A stretch of DNA of 64,000 nt from Cyclobacterium sp. 1_MG-2023 (GCF_030546805.1 NZ_JAUOPC010000013.1:1-64000), one strand, 5' to 3'. Shown: positions 43,376 through 54,102, counted from the first letter of the stretch. Notes: generated by a model not told the origin, from the sequence alone. Translations and numbers: made by a program.

Positions 43376-46300
43376 ATGAACAAACCTTTACTAAGATTTG
43401 CCTTTTGTTTCAGCTTACTCTTGCTAAGCATTAAGGCCAGTGCCACAGATTATTATTTTTCAACTGAAATTGGTAATGATTCTAGAAGTACAACTGAAGC
43501 GCAAAATCCCGACACGCCTTGGAAAACTATTAACAAATTAAATGCCATTTTTAGCAGTCTAAAGCCAGGTGATGCCATTTATTTCAAAAGAGGCGATGTT
43601 TTTTACGGCACAATAAAAATAAGTAAAGGAGGTTCATCAGGAAACCCGATTAAATTAGATGCTTATGGATCAGGAGAAAAACCAATAATTACATCCTTCG
43701 AAAAAGTATCAGGATGGAAATCTATTGGCAATGGAAGGTATGAAAGCACAAACTCCTTCTCCAGTTTTGAAACCAATATAATCACCATAGATGGTATTAT
43801 TCAAGAAAGAGGCAGGTACCCCAATAGAGATGATGCCAATGGAGGTTATTTATCGGTCTCTTCCTCCTCAGGCAATTCCACTTTAAACAGCAATGAATTA
43901 TCAGGCGCTCCCAATTTCACAAATGGTGAAATAGTAATCAGAAAAAATCAGTGGATTTTAGACAGGCACACAATCAAATCAAACTCAGGAAACACGATAA
44001 ATTACTCTGGATCTGGAGCATACGAACCAACCAATGGTTATGGGTTTTTCATTCAAAATCACTTATCCACATTGGATCAATTTGGAGAATGGTTTTACAA
44101 TAGCAGTCGTAAACTAAATGTATATTTCGGGAATTACAATCCAAATAATTATGAGGTATATGTCAGCACCCTAGAAAATCTACTTGTGAAATCATATAAT
44201 GTAGACCATATTCTGATCCAAAGCCTCCATTTTAAAGGGGCCAACAATGATGCCATTTACGTGGGGGAAGGAAGTGATGTGGTTATCAATAATTCAGAAG
44301 TTGAATTCTCAGGAGAAAATGGAATAACCTCTTTAAATATCAAAGATTTAAAAATAACAAATACAAAGGTTAATTATTCATTAAATACAGGTTTGAACCT
44401 AAGGTATGGGAATGAAAATGCCATCATTCAAAACAATTATATTGAAAACAGTTTCCCTTTCCAAGGCGGAGGGCAAAATCAAGACAATAATGGTAATGGG
44501 ATTTTAGTTTCAGGAAATAATGTTTTGGTGGAAAACAATATTATAAAACAAACAGGATTTAACGGAATCCATTTTGTTGGGAACAATATCACAATTAAAA
44601 ATAATTTGATTCAGGAATTTTGCCAGTTAAAAAATGATTGTGGTGGAATTTATACTTTTGGTGGAAGCACTGTCACTACCTTCTCTAATAGAGTAATAGA
44701 AAGCAATATAATCGTTGATGGTAAAGCAACTAACGATGGAACCCCAAACCATGATTCCCCTACATATTCACCGCAAGGAAGTGGTATTTTTCTAGATGAC
44801 AATGTAAATGGAGTAACAGTAACTAAAAACACTATAGCCAATACGAACTATTCTGGAATCAAAGCTTCCAATACATTCAATATAGACATTAAAGAAAATA
44901 CTTTTTACAACTCCACCATCCAGGCATTGTTAGGGAACAGTACAAGAGGAGCGGATACCAGAAATGTCAATATTTCCAATAATATCCTTTTCTCAAAACA
45001 TCCGGACCAGTACTCCTACCGTATCAATTCTTACAAAGATGACATCAACAGTTTTGGGACATTTAACAACAATTATTTTGCTCGGCCTCTAGGTGATAAT
45101 CATAGTATTTATCTTACCTATTACAAAAACGATGAAAAGCAAACGAAGATTCAAAACATAGAAGAGTGGAAAGAATCTTTCAAAAAAGACATCTCTTCTT
45201 CAATTCTAGCCTTCAACGAAATCAAACAATTCGATTTCATTAAATTTTTAGGCAGCTGGTTATATGACAATATTTTCTTTAATAATAATATCAGTGATTT
45301 TAACTGTAATGAATGTACTCAATCTTGGGATTCCAAAGGAATAACCGGAGGCTCCATCAAAGTGAAAAGCCCTGGCTACTCATCGGCTTTGGTTAGAATT
45401 GGAAGTGTCTCTGAGGACAAAAATTATGTGGTTAAATTTAAAGCAAAAAGTAACAAAAAAGGTAACCTAAGAGTGGTTCTAAGATATGCAGGATCTCCTT
45501 GGGAAATTATCTCACCTAGTACTGCTGTAGAGTTAGACACAGAGGTTAAAGAATACTCTGTCTTGATTAAACCGTATGCCAATGTTTCTAGTCCTGTGGT
45601 AATGTTTATTTCTGATGTTGGAGGCTGGGAATATTGGATTGATGATTTGGAGATAAAAGAAGCTGATGTGGAAATCACTAACCCGGATGATGTGTTTTTG
45701 TTTGAATACAACGCATCCAACTCAACTAAATCCATTGGATTAAATGGGACTTTTAAAGATTTTCAGAATAAGACCTACTCAGGGGAAATACAAATCCAAC
45801 CCTATTCATCTATATTATTAATCAAAACATCAGATAAAACCACAGAACCAGTACCTCCCAAGATTGAACACAATATCAGCATAGCATCACCTGGCTCTAA
45901 TAGCAGTTTTCAATCGGGGGATGAAATCAAGATCACTACCGAAGTAACTCCATCTATTGAAAATCTCAAAAAAGTTGAATTTTATAGTGGGGATCAATTA
46001 ATTGGAAGTAGTACTAGTCATCCTTTCAGCCTGACTTGGAAAAATCCATCAACCGGAAACCATTCAGTAAAGGCGATTTTAATTGACGATAGTGACAAAA
46101 CTGTAGCAAGTTCCTCTGCCATAACTATCGAAATCACCTCAGAAGAAAATAAGTATACTCCACCCGTTACTGGAGACGGTTATGCTTTATATGTTAATTT
46201 AGGAGCCAATGAGGGCGACAATTATGACGGCAAACAATTCGTTCCTGTAAATACAACCGAGATTAAATCAGGTAGTTCCAATAGTAGAGACCAAGACGGA

Positions 46301-47944
46301 ACCTTATTTGGGTCAGTGGAATTTAATGAAGATCTATATTACAAAATACCGGTTCCCAATGGTATATACACGGTCAAAACCTATCATAAAGAGATCCACT
46401 TTGGACTTAATGGAGTAAGTGGAAGTAAAGGAAAACGCGTTTTTGATATAAAAGTTGAAAATGAAACAAAGTACTCAGAACTTGATCTGTATAATTTAAG
46501 CGGAAATGAATCCGTGGTCCTCACACATGAAAATATTGAGGTAAAAGATGGATACCTAGATTTAACACTATCGGCTTCTAGCAACAATGCTATAATCTCT
46601 GCCTTCTCTATTGAAGAAAAAGGTTTGGCAATAGAAGTACCAATTCCTGATTTAAAGGGAGCAAAGTACATCAATGCCGGCGGAAGTGAGGATGGAATTC
46701 ACGAAGGGAATGTTTTTGTATCTGATTATACTACTAAATACTATTCCAGTTCAGGAACTTCCGAAAACAAAACTGCCTCAAGTTCTCCTATATTTCAAAC
46801 AATTAGATTTGCAGAAAACCTTATTTATAAGATCCCGGTAGAAAATGGAGTTTACAGAGTAAAAACTTACCACATAGAGAATTATTTTGGAGTAAAAAAT
46901 CCAGATGGAAAAACCGGAATGCGGGTATTTGACATCTTCCTTCAGAACGAATTGGTTAAAAATGATCTTGACCTGTATGCCAGAAGCGGCAATCAAGAGA
47001 CCAATTTGATTTTCAATGACATTCTCGTAAAAGATGGAGAACTAAAAATAGAGCTTAAAGCATCTGTAAATAATGCGCTAATTGCAGGAATAGCCATTAT
47101 TCCAATGAGTGGTTTTTATGACGATTTAGAAACCGACTCATTTTTCATCAACGTCGGTAGTGATACAGATACTGATTATCAAGGCATTAACTTTGTATCT
47201 GAGGATAGTAAAATTCAAATACCTTCTAACTCTTACCCTTACAATGTACCGACTTCAAGTTCTGACAAATTGTTCCAATCTAATCGGTATGGTAAGTCTT
47301 TGAATTATCAATTCCCTGTATCAAACGGAGAGTACACAGTAATTACCTACCATAATGAAAACTACTTCGGCGAAATCACTTCTAAAACAGGCGAAAACAA
47401 CCGAGTGTTTGATATCAATATTGAAAATACAACGGTTAAGAGCAAAGTTGATCTATATATTGAAAACTCAAACAGGCCTGTCACTTTACGTTTCGATAAT
47501 ATCACAGTGTCAGATGGGATACTGAACCTTGACTTTGAGGGAATTGAAAACAACGCCCTAGTTTCAGGAATTGCAGTTTTCCCAAGTGAAAAAATCAATT
47601 TAGGTAATACTAACTTAAGGCAATTGGATACTGAAACTGAAGAAATGTCTTCAATGAATGAAACACGAGAAGATAATTTTAATTCTGCCTTAAAAAATAA
47701 AATCTACCCTAACCCGGCTATTTCCTATGCTATTCTTCAAACCGGAGAAGATTTAGGTGATTTCTATATCAGCATTCATAATTTCAATGGACAGCTTATC
47801 TCATTTGTTAAAGCTGAAGACATACAAAATTCAGATGGTAATTATGAAATCCCAGTTCAAAACCTTAGACAAGGCGTGTATATTGTTACCCTTACATCTG
47901 ATACTGGTGTATTAGAACGCATGAGGCTAGCAGTAACCCCCTAA
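43376..47944 (+). CDS. Giant secreted beta-helix / malectin-like T9SS protein A
   Basis: 1522 residues. A signal peptide (LRFAFCFSLLLLSIKASATD) precedes a right-handed parallel beta-helix at about 25-600. Its start, NDSRSTTEAQNPDTPWKTINKL followed by LKPGDAIYFKRGD, is typical of pectate-lyase-like folds, and GGIYTFGG lies in the core. A carbohydrate-binding-like jelly roll at about 630-765 carries CNECTQSWDS. An Ig-like domain (about 833-921) and three malectin-like domains (about 936-1085, 1100-1250, 1260-1405) follow, each with NG-Y-V-TYH-E-FG and a late LDLYxxxxN stretch. The end (IYPNPAISYAIL ... RQGVYIVTL) is a T9SS sorting domain. It probably binds or cleaves a cell-surface polysaccharide; no catalytic residues could be fixed. 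It is a paralogue of the gene at 48912. Confidence 0.85.
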   Translation: MNKPLLRFAFCFSLLLLSIKASATDYYFSTEIGNDSRSTTEAQNPDTPWKTINKLNAIFSSLKPGDAIYFKRGDVFYGTIKISKGGSSGNPIKLDAYGSGEKPIITSFEKVSGWKSIGNGRYESTNSFSSFETNIITIDGIIQERGRYPNRDDANGGYLSVSSSSGNSTLNSNELSGAPNFTNGEIVIRKNQWILDRHTIKSNSGNTINYSGSGAYEPTNGYGFFIQNHLSTLDQFGEWFYNSSRKLNVYFGNYNPNNYEVYVSTLENLLVKSYNVDHILIQSLHFKGANNDAIYVGEGSDVVINNSEVEFSGENGITSLNIKDLKITNTKVNYSLNTGLNLRYGNENAIIQNNYIENSFPFQGGGQNQDNNGNGILVSGNNVLVENNIIKQTGFNGIHFVGNNITIKNNLIQEFCQLKNDCGGIYTFGGSTVTTFSNRVIESNIIVDGKATNDGTPNHDSPTYSPQGSGIFLDDNVNGVTVTKNTIANTNYSGIKASNTFNIDIKENTFYNSTIQALLGNSTRGADTRNVNISNNILFSKHPDQYSYRINSYKDDINSFGTFNNNYFARPLGDNHSIYLTYYKNDEKQTKIQNIEEWKESFKKDISSSILAFNEIKQFDFIKFLGSWLYDNIFFNNNISDFNCNECTQSWDSKGITGGSIKVKSPGYSSALVRIGSVSEDKNYVVKFKAKSNKKGNLRVVLRYAGSPWEIISPSTAVELDTEVKEYSVLIKPYANVSSPVVMFISDVGGWEYWIDDLEIKEADVEITNPDDVFLFEYNASNSTKSIGLNGTFKDFQNKTYSGEIQIQPYSSILLIKTSDKTTEPVPPKIEHNISIASPGSNSSFQSGDEIKITTEVTPSIENLKKVEFYSGDQLIGSSTSHPFSLTWKNPSTGNHSVKAILIDDSDKTVASSSAITIEITSEENKYTPPVTGDGYALYVNLGANEGDNYDGKQFVPVNTTEIKSGSSNSRDQDGTLFGSVEFNEDLYYKIPVPNGIYTVKTYHKEIHFGLNGVSGSKGKRVFDIKVENETKYSELDLYNLSGNESVVLTHENIEVKDGYLDLTLSASSNNAIISAFSIEEKGLAIEVPIPDLKGAKYINAGGSEDGIHEGNVFVSDYTTKYYSSSGTSENKTASSSPIFQTIRFAENLIYKIPVENGVYRVKTYHIENYFGVKNPDGKTGMRVFDIFLQNELVKNDLDLYARSGNQETNLIFNDILVKDGELKIELKASVNNALIAGIAIIPMSGFYDDLETDSFFINVGSDTDTDYQGINFVSEDSKIQIPSNSYPYNVPTSSSDKLFQSNRYGKSLNYQFPVSNGEYTVITYHNENYFGEITSKTGENNRVFDINIENTTVKSKVDLYIENSNRPVTLRFDNITVSDGILNLDFEGIENNALVSGIAVFPSEKINLGNTNLRQLDTETEEMSSMNETREDNFNSALKNKIYPNPAISYAILQTGEDLGDFYISIHNFNGQLISFVKAEDIQNSDGNYEIPVQNLRQGVYIVTLTSDTGVLERMRLAVTP

Positions 47945-47965
47945 ACATTCCTTTCATTATAATTG

Positions 47966-47999
47966 AAAAGGCCTTGTAACGTACAAGGCCTTTTTTTTT
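47966..47999 (+). terminator. Rho-independent terminator after giant protein A
   Basis: A 13-bp stem, AAAAGGCCTTGTA at 47966-47978 and TACAAGGCCTTTT at 47982-47994, with an ACG loop and a continuing T run. Confidence 0.93.
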
Positions 48000-48911
48000 A
48001 TCAGCATAATTTATTTTAATCTTAACAACTGTCAACAATACCAATAAGCCTCAATGATTTCCTCTTCGCTTCTCCCCCCTCATGAAAGGAAGAAGACCTA
48101 CCATAATAATGCTCGCCAAGCACCAATCAGCCTATTTCACTATAGATTTAGAATCCATTTCGATACCTATCCACCACGGTAGTTAAAAATGGATATGATC
48201 CTTATCGGTTAAATATTTATAAGCGCAATCGATACAAAACAACATTAATAGAGCTGTTTGACCCCAAGCACTCAATCACCAAGCCACTTGATTTACCTTA
48301 TTATAACTTAGGCAAATCATAGGCGCTAAAATGCAGTGCTCAGGCTATTTAATCCGTGAAAGGCATAACCAACCCCACACTTTACTTACTCAAAACTAAT
48401 AAGTTACACACCTACAATTGCTTGAATCTCTTTTTTAAAATTTTATCCTACCATCTACTCCTTACCTAACTTCTTATAATTCATATCAACTGAATTAAAA
48501 TAATTTCAAATAAATCATCAAATTATTTGAACACATTAAAAATTAATTGAAGAAGTAAAAAAAATTAAAAAAAATTTTTACTCCCAAAATTTTAGATCAT
48601 CAACAAAATTCAGCTTGCCAAACGCAATATACTTTTGACCTATTGAAATTATTCAATTCTACTCCCTATTGCACAAGGATCCCACCATGACCTAAGGTTT
48701 GCAAAATAGAATATTATACTTCTTATTATTGAAATGATATTCATTTTTAGAATTTCATTTTGATATATATGAAAATCAAAAAACAAGATTCTTTTAATCA
48801 AAATACCATTTTGAGACTTCATAAATCAAAAAAAGTAGGACAAAAATAACAAGAACCTGAAAAAAGGTGATTGTGAAAACGACAAGAATATTAACTTAAA
48901 ACTACAATACC
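48000..48911. other. 912-bp intergenic region between the giant paralogues
   Basis: No convincing gene on either strand. The first half is of more balanced composition and might be decayed coding DNA; the second half is extremely AT-rich. There is no repeat of the hairpin set found upstream of the first paralogue. The length being 912 bp, the same as the repeat unit at 2231-4925, is coincidental: the sequences differ. Confidence 0.5.
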
Positions 48912-51900
48912 ATGAAAGCGTTACTTTTCTCCATTTCCTTTCTAATAATTTTGGCAATCCCACTTTCAAATATTTTTGCAGCCAATTATTATGTTTCCCA
49001 AGAAAAAGGAAATGATAATCGCTCTTTATCTGAGGCTCAGAATCCCGATACCCCATGGAAATCAATTGCTAAGGTGAATTCTCTTTTCAATTACCTTAAA
49101 CCCGGAGATGCAATTTTGTTCAATAGAGGCGAAACTTTCTATGGCACCTTACATATAAGTTCCTCAGGGTCTTCAAGTGCTCCCATTAAAATAGGTGCGT
49201 ATGGTTCTGGAGCTAAACCTGTCATCACCTCCCTAATAACTGTAAGTAATTGGAGATCTATAGGTAATGGGATTTATGAAAGCAATACAACTATAAATAC
49301 CAATACTGTACAAGTTCTTTTAATCAATGGAGAAGCCCACGAGTTGGGAAGGTATCCCAATATTGATCAAGCTAATGAAGGTTATTTGAATATTGACGAT
49401 GTAGGTGGTAACTCTTTGCTTTCCAGCAATGAGTTGGGCGGATCCCCTAACTGGAACGATGGAGAGATAGTCATCAAAAAGAACCAATGGATAATTGATA
49501 CCCACCAAATATCTTCTCATAGTGGAAGTCAGATTCGTTTTAATGGAAAAATCAGTGCTTATACGGCTCAAGAAGATTACGGTTTTTTTATTCAAAACCA
49601 CATCCAAACCCTTGATACTTTCGGAGAATGGTATTTCAATCCTTCAACAAAAAAAATTAATGTTTACTTCGGCAACAGCAACCCATCATCTTTGAAGGTA
49701 GAAGTAAGTACTCTTGACAATTTAATAATTAAAGACTATAGAGATGCTAATATTTCTATTGAAAACATCAACTTTAAAGGCGCCAACAAAAGCGCCGTCA
49801 CTTTAGAAGGAGGAAACAACATAAAAATCAGTGATTCTGAAATTAACTATTCCGGAGAAAATGGAATCCTTGCCTTAGAAGTATTGGATTTGTTGGTAGA
49901 AAGAAACAACATCAACAGCACTTACAATAACGGCATGTACCTTAGGTATGGTAATGACAACGCAATCATCAGAGACAATGAGATTAATAAAACGGCGTTG
50001 ATCCCCGGCAGAACACAAAATGAAGATGCCGCTGGCATAGGTATATTTGCATCTGGGGAAAATGTTTTGATTCAAAACAACAACGTTATTAATTCCGGCT
50101 TTAACGGCATTCAATTTAATGGGAACTACTCCATTGTTAAAAATAATTTTGTCGACAAATTCTGCCAGATAAAAGGTGATGGTGGAGGAATTTACACCTT
50201 TGGTGGGGTACAATATCAAGGTTATAAAGGAAGAAAAATTCAAGGGAATATTGTGATTAACAGTATGGGAAGCGAAGGAGGAATTCCTGACAAAGGGATC
50301 AATTACAAACCTCTCGCAGAAGGAATCTTCTTAGATGATCACTCTAACAATATTGAAATAACCGGAAACACAGTAGGTAATATACGAAACAGTGGTTTGA
50401 AAATGTCCAATGCAAACACCGTAAAGGTTTACGGCAATACATTTTTTAACGCAAGTGCGTCAATCACCCTTGGAAACAGTGATATTGGAGAAAATACTAG
50501 GAACATCACAATCGAAGACAATCAGTTTTTTTCCAGAAATACTGATCAGCGTTCATATGCTGTAAAGACTTACAAAAATGACATCATTGAAATGGCAGAC
50601 TTTGATAAAAACTATTTTTTCAGGCCCTTTGGTGATGAGTTTAGCATTGAAAATCAGTACTATAAAAATGGAGAAACCTATAGTGCTATGGATGACTTGG
50701 AGCAATGGAAGAACAAGTTTGGAAAAGATATTAACTCTAAGAGCAATACCATAGATATTGCCACTTACTCGATAACCAAAAAAATTGGTGATCTTTTATA
50801 CGAGAATGCTGCCTTTAACGATAACACCAAAGGTGTTTCTTGCAATAACTGTAGTCAGTCCTGGGACAGCAACAATAAATTGGATGGAGGGTCCATAAAA
50901 ATTAGTTCTACTGTAAAAAGTTCACTAAAAATAAATCTAGGACGCTTGCAAAAAAGCAAAACTTACTTACTCAGGTTTAAAGCAATTGCAAATAAGGAGG
51001 GGAACATTCAAGCGTATTTAAGATATACAGGAAGCCCCTGGGAGCAGCTTTCAGCCATGAGCACTTTCTCTTTAAATACTCAGGTAAGTAATAATGAAGT
51101 GCTTATTTCTCCTTATGTGGATGCTGATGAAGTTTCACTTATGATTGCGGTAAATGAAGAAAATTTTACCTACTGGATGGATGATTTAGAGCTTGTGGAA
51201 GTTGAAGCATCTTTTATCAATCCTGATGATGAAATTTTATTTGAGTATAATCCAACTAAAAACAGTAAAACAATTGTACTACCTGGAGAATACGTAAATG
51301 CCAAATTAGAGAGATTTTCAGGCAAAGTAACTATTCCAGCATATGGTTCATTGGTCCTGTTACGCGTTTCAAATGATATACAAACTGAAAAAGATGAAGT
51401 GATCGAGAAAATCCCCGAGACAACTGAAGGTAAATATTTTCATTTTGGAAACAATGGCCCGATAAATTACCATGGAAATGTCTTTGAGAAACTTAACAAC
51501 GAATATTTACTTTCTACAGGAACAAATGTCTCCTCAAACGAAAATGGAAGTGATGAACAATTATTTCAGGAGGCAAGATTTAACAATGAGCTTCTATTTA
51601 AAATCCCTGTAGAAAATGGCACTTACACCATCAAAACCTACCATAATGAATTGTACTTTGGTCAAAATGGAAAATCTCAAGAAGCAGGACAACGCGTGTT
51701 TGATATTGCCTTAGAAGGCAAAGTTGTAAAAGAAGACCTCGACTTATACATAGAAAATAAAAACCAAGAAGTCATTCTTACTTTTAAAGAAATAGAAGTA
51801 AAGGATGGCTTTCTCAACCTGGACCTAAAGGCCTCTTCAAATAATGCCTTAATTTCTGCTGTCGCAATATTATTGGAGTCAAATGAAATTGTTCAACAAC

Positions 51901-54041
51901 CTGGCATTGCATTGTCCATCAAGGAGGATATTAGTAAAATCGAAGAAGGAGACCAGCTTACTTTGGTCAGTGAAATCACCAACTTGGACAATAATATTGA
52001 GAAAGTTGAGTTTTATTGTGGCTTAAAATTAGTTGGTACCTGTTCGGAAAAACCTTTTCTAGCCGTTGTGGATGAAATCCCTTCTGGTGAAAATTACGTG
52101 TGGGCTGCAGTTACTGACAAAAATGGTAATGTGAATTATTCCTCTGAGATTGAATTCACTGTTAATGAGAAAATAGTGGAAGAGATTGAAAGTAAACCTG
52201 TTGAAAATGGATCAGATCAAACATTCGAAGGTATTTTTTACCATGTAGGATATACTGGAACTATTAATTATAATGGTCAGGAATTCCAAGGAATGGACCG
52301 TGGGTTTATTGTTTCTAATGGGTCTAATATTTCAAATAACCAAGAAGCCAGCAATGAAGAATTGTTTCAATCCGGAAGATTTGAAGATAAACTTTCGTTT
52401 GAAATCCCTCTAGAAAATGGCATTTACACAATCCAAACCTACCACAATGAAGTTTATTTTGGGAAAAGTGGAAGGTATGAGAAAGCGGGCCAAAGAGTAT
52501 TCGATATCTCTATTGAAGGTGATTTAGTTAAAGATAATTTAGACCTATACCTTGAGAATAACAATCAAGAAACTATCCTTACTTTTAATACTATAGAAGT
52601 AACTGATGGGTTGCTTAATCTAGACCTTATTGCAGCTACTAACAATAGTATCATCTCCGGAATAGGTATTATTCCGCTGTCAGCAGAGTCTCCTATTTAT
52701 ACAGATGAATCAGATGGTATTGAAATGCACATCAATACCAGCTATACTGAGGCTGTAGTGTTTAAAGAAACCAGCTATGAACCTGGAAGTGATTATTTCA
52801 ATACTTCTGCTTCTAACACTTATTCAAACAGCAATGCTAGCAATGATAAAATTTTTCAATCAGAAAGATATGCCAAGCAGTTGAGTTTTGATATACCTGT
52901 AGAAAATGGAACTTATACTGTAAAGACTTATCACAATGAGTTGTATTTTGGAAAAGGTGGTTCTTCTGCAAAACAAGGCAGAAGGGTATATAATATCCTT
53001 CTAGAAAATAAAGTAGTGGCAGACAATTTTGACATCTACGTTCATAACAACAACCAACAGACAATCCTTACATTTGAAGATGTTCAAGTTAATGATGGTG
53101 TTTTAAATTTGGATCTGGAAGCCATTGTAAATAACGCCTCCATATCTGGAATATCAATTATTCAAGAAGGAAAAGATTCCCAACAACAGACCTCAGGCTC
53201 CGAACATCTTTTCTTCTTAAATACCGGTAGTGATGCAGATGCCACATTGAATGGTATCACCTATCTGGCTGAAGCAAAAACAGAGCAGTTTTATAGTGAT
53301 AACACTGGTCGATACAACAATACAGGAGCGGATGTAGAAACACTTTTCCAAACAGAGAGAAGCGGTAAAAACCTTGTTTATACCGTCCCAGTACCCAATG
53401 GAACATACACAGTTTTCACCATGCACAATGAAGTATGGTTTGGATACGAAGGCGGTACTGCCAAGGCAGGAAAAAGGGTTTATGATATTTCTATTCAAGG
53501 AGATGTACTTAAAGAGGACTTTGACCTTTTTCTTGAAAATAGTAACGAACCGACCATTTTGTCCTTTGAGGATATTGAGGTAACCAACGGGGTCTTAACC
53601 CTAGAATTAACTGCTTCAGTAAATAATGCTAACATTTCCGGATTTGCAATTATAGGAGATGCCGCTAAGAGTACGGAAATAGCAACCAATTTAAGAACTG
53701 CTCAAAATTCCTTTAACAGGGGATATAAAGAAATGTACAACAGAGGTTACAAAGAAATGGAACTGGAAACCGAGACAATCGATAAGGATGAAATAAGAAT
53801 CTTCCCTAACCCTGCCAAAGGGAGAGCCACTTTGGAGCTGAATGCTGAGATTGGTCAAGGAAGGGTCATCATTCACAATATGAATGGTCAATTGGTAAGT
53901 CATTTTGATTTGGAGAGTATCAAAACCGCTAACAATCAATTCAATGTACCTCTTGACAACCTATCTCAAGGTATATATCTTGTGAGTGTTAGCAATGAAC
54001 AAACAATCATCAATAAACAACGACTAATCGTTAATCCGTAG
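48912..54041 (+). CDS. Giant secreted beta-helix / malectin-like T9SS protein B
   Basis: 1709 residues. The signal peptide (LLFSISFLIILAIPLSNIFA) and beta-helix (about 24-600; NDNRSLSEAQNPDTPWKSIAKV, GGIYTFGG) match protein A closely. A jelly roll with CNNCSQSWDS follows at about 630-765. Then come malectin-like 1 (from about 835), an Ig-like domain (about 990-1090) and malectin-like 2, 3 and 4 up to about 1575. Each carries IPVENGTYTIKTYHNELYFG-like cores and a late LTFxxIEVxDGxLNLDL stretch. NRGYKEM appears twice in a row before the T9SS sorting domain (IFPNPAKGRATL ... SQGIYLVSV). Export and surface attachment through T9SS are expected. It is probably a glycan-binding or lyase-like protein; the substrate is unknown. 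Confidence 0.85.
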   Translation: MKALLFSISFLIILAIPLSNIFAANYYVSQEKGNDNRSLSEAQNPDTPWKSIAKVNSLFNYLKPGDAILFNRGETFYGTLHISSSGSSSAPIKIGAYGSGAKPVITSLITVSNWRSIGNGIYESNTTINTNTVQVLLINGEAHELGRYPNIDQANEGYLNIDDVGGNSLLSSNELGGSPNWNDGEIVIKKNQWIIDTHQISSHSGSQIRFNGKISAYTAQEDYGFFIQNHIQTLDTFGEWYFNPSTKKINVYFGNSNPSSLKVEVSTLDNLIIKDYRDANISIENINFKGANKSAVTLEGGNNIKISDSEINYSGENGILALEVLDLLVERNNINSTYNNGMYLRYGNDNAIIRDNEINKTALIPGRTQNEDAAGIGIFASGENVLIQNNNVINSGFNGIQFNGNYSIVKNNFVDKFCQIKGDGGGIYTFGGVQYQGYKGRKIQGNIVINSMGSEGGIPDKGINYKPLAEGIFLDDHSNNIEITGNTVGNIRNSGLKMSNANTVKVYGNTFFNASASITLGNSDIGENTRNITIEDNQFFSRNTDQRSYAVKTYKNDIIEMADFDKNYFFRPFGDEFSIENQYYKNGETYSAMDDLEQWKNKFGKDINSKSNTIDIATYSITKKIGDLLYENAAFNDNTKGVSCNNCSQSWDSNNKLDGGSIKISSTVKSSLKINLGRLQKSKTYLLRFKAIANKEGNIQAYLRYTGSPWEQLSAMSTFSLNTQVSNNEVLISPYVDADEVSLMIAVNEENFTYWMDDLELVEVEASFINPDDEILFEYNPTKNSKTIVLPGEYVNAKLERFSGKVTIPAYGSLVLLRVSNDIQTEKDEVIEKIPETTEGKYFHFGNNGPINYHGNVFEKLNNEYLLSTGTNVSSNENGSDEQLFQEARFNNELLFKIPVENGTYTIKTYHNELYFGQNGKSQEAGQRVFDIALEGKVVKEDLDLYIENKNQEVILTFKEIEVKDGFLNLDLKASSNNALISAVAILLESNEIVQQPGIALSIKEDISKIEEGDQLTLVSEITNLDNNIEKVEFYCGLKLVGTCSEKPFLAVVDEIPSGENYVWAAVTDKNGNVNYSSEIEFTVNEKIVEEIESKPVENGSDQTFEGIFYHVGYTGTINYNGQEFQGMDRGFIVSNGSNISNNQEASNEELFQSGRFEDKLSFEIPLENGIYTIQTYHNEVYFGKSGRYEKAGQRVFDISIEGDLVKDNLDLYLENNNQETILTFNTIEVTDGLLNLDLIAATNNSIISGIGIIPLSAESPIYTDESDGIEMHINTSYTEAVVFKETSYEPGSDYFNTSASNTYSNSNASNDKIFQSERYAKQLSFDIPVENGTYTVKTYHNELYFGKGGSSAKQGRRVYNILLENKVVADNFDIYVHNNNQQTILTFEDVQVNDGVLNLDLEAIVNNASISGISIIQEGKDSQQQTSGSEHLFFLNTGSDADATLNGITYLAEAKTEQFYSDNTGRYNNTGADVETLFQTERSGKNLVYTVPVPNGTYTVFTMHNEVWFGYEGGTAKAGKRVYDISIQGDVLKEDFDLFLENSNEPTILSFEDIEVTNGVLTLELTASVNNANISGFAIIGDAAKSTEIATNLRTAQNSFNRGYKEMYNRGYKEMELETETIDKDEIRIFPNPAKGRATLELNAEIGQGRVIIHNMNGQLVSHFDLESIKTANNQFNVPLDNLSQGIYLVSVSNEQTIINKQRLIVNP

Positions 54042-54065
54042 TTTTAATATTCAACTTGCCAAAAA

Positions 54066-54100
54066 AATAGGGTCTCTGACTATTCAGATGCCCTATTTTT
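54066..54100 (+). terminator. Plus-strand terminator after giant protein B
   Basis: Stem AATAGGG at 54066-54072 with CCCTATT at 54091-54097, then TTT. It has a larger loop than the other terminators here. Confidence 0.65.
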
Positions 54101-54102
54101 AT

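Noticed and set aside
48000-48911. Possible insertion sequence between the two giant paralogues
   Set aside because: No transposase frame, terminal inverted repeats or target-site duplication could be found by reading both ends.
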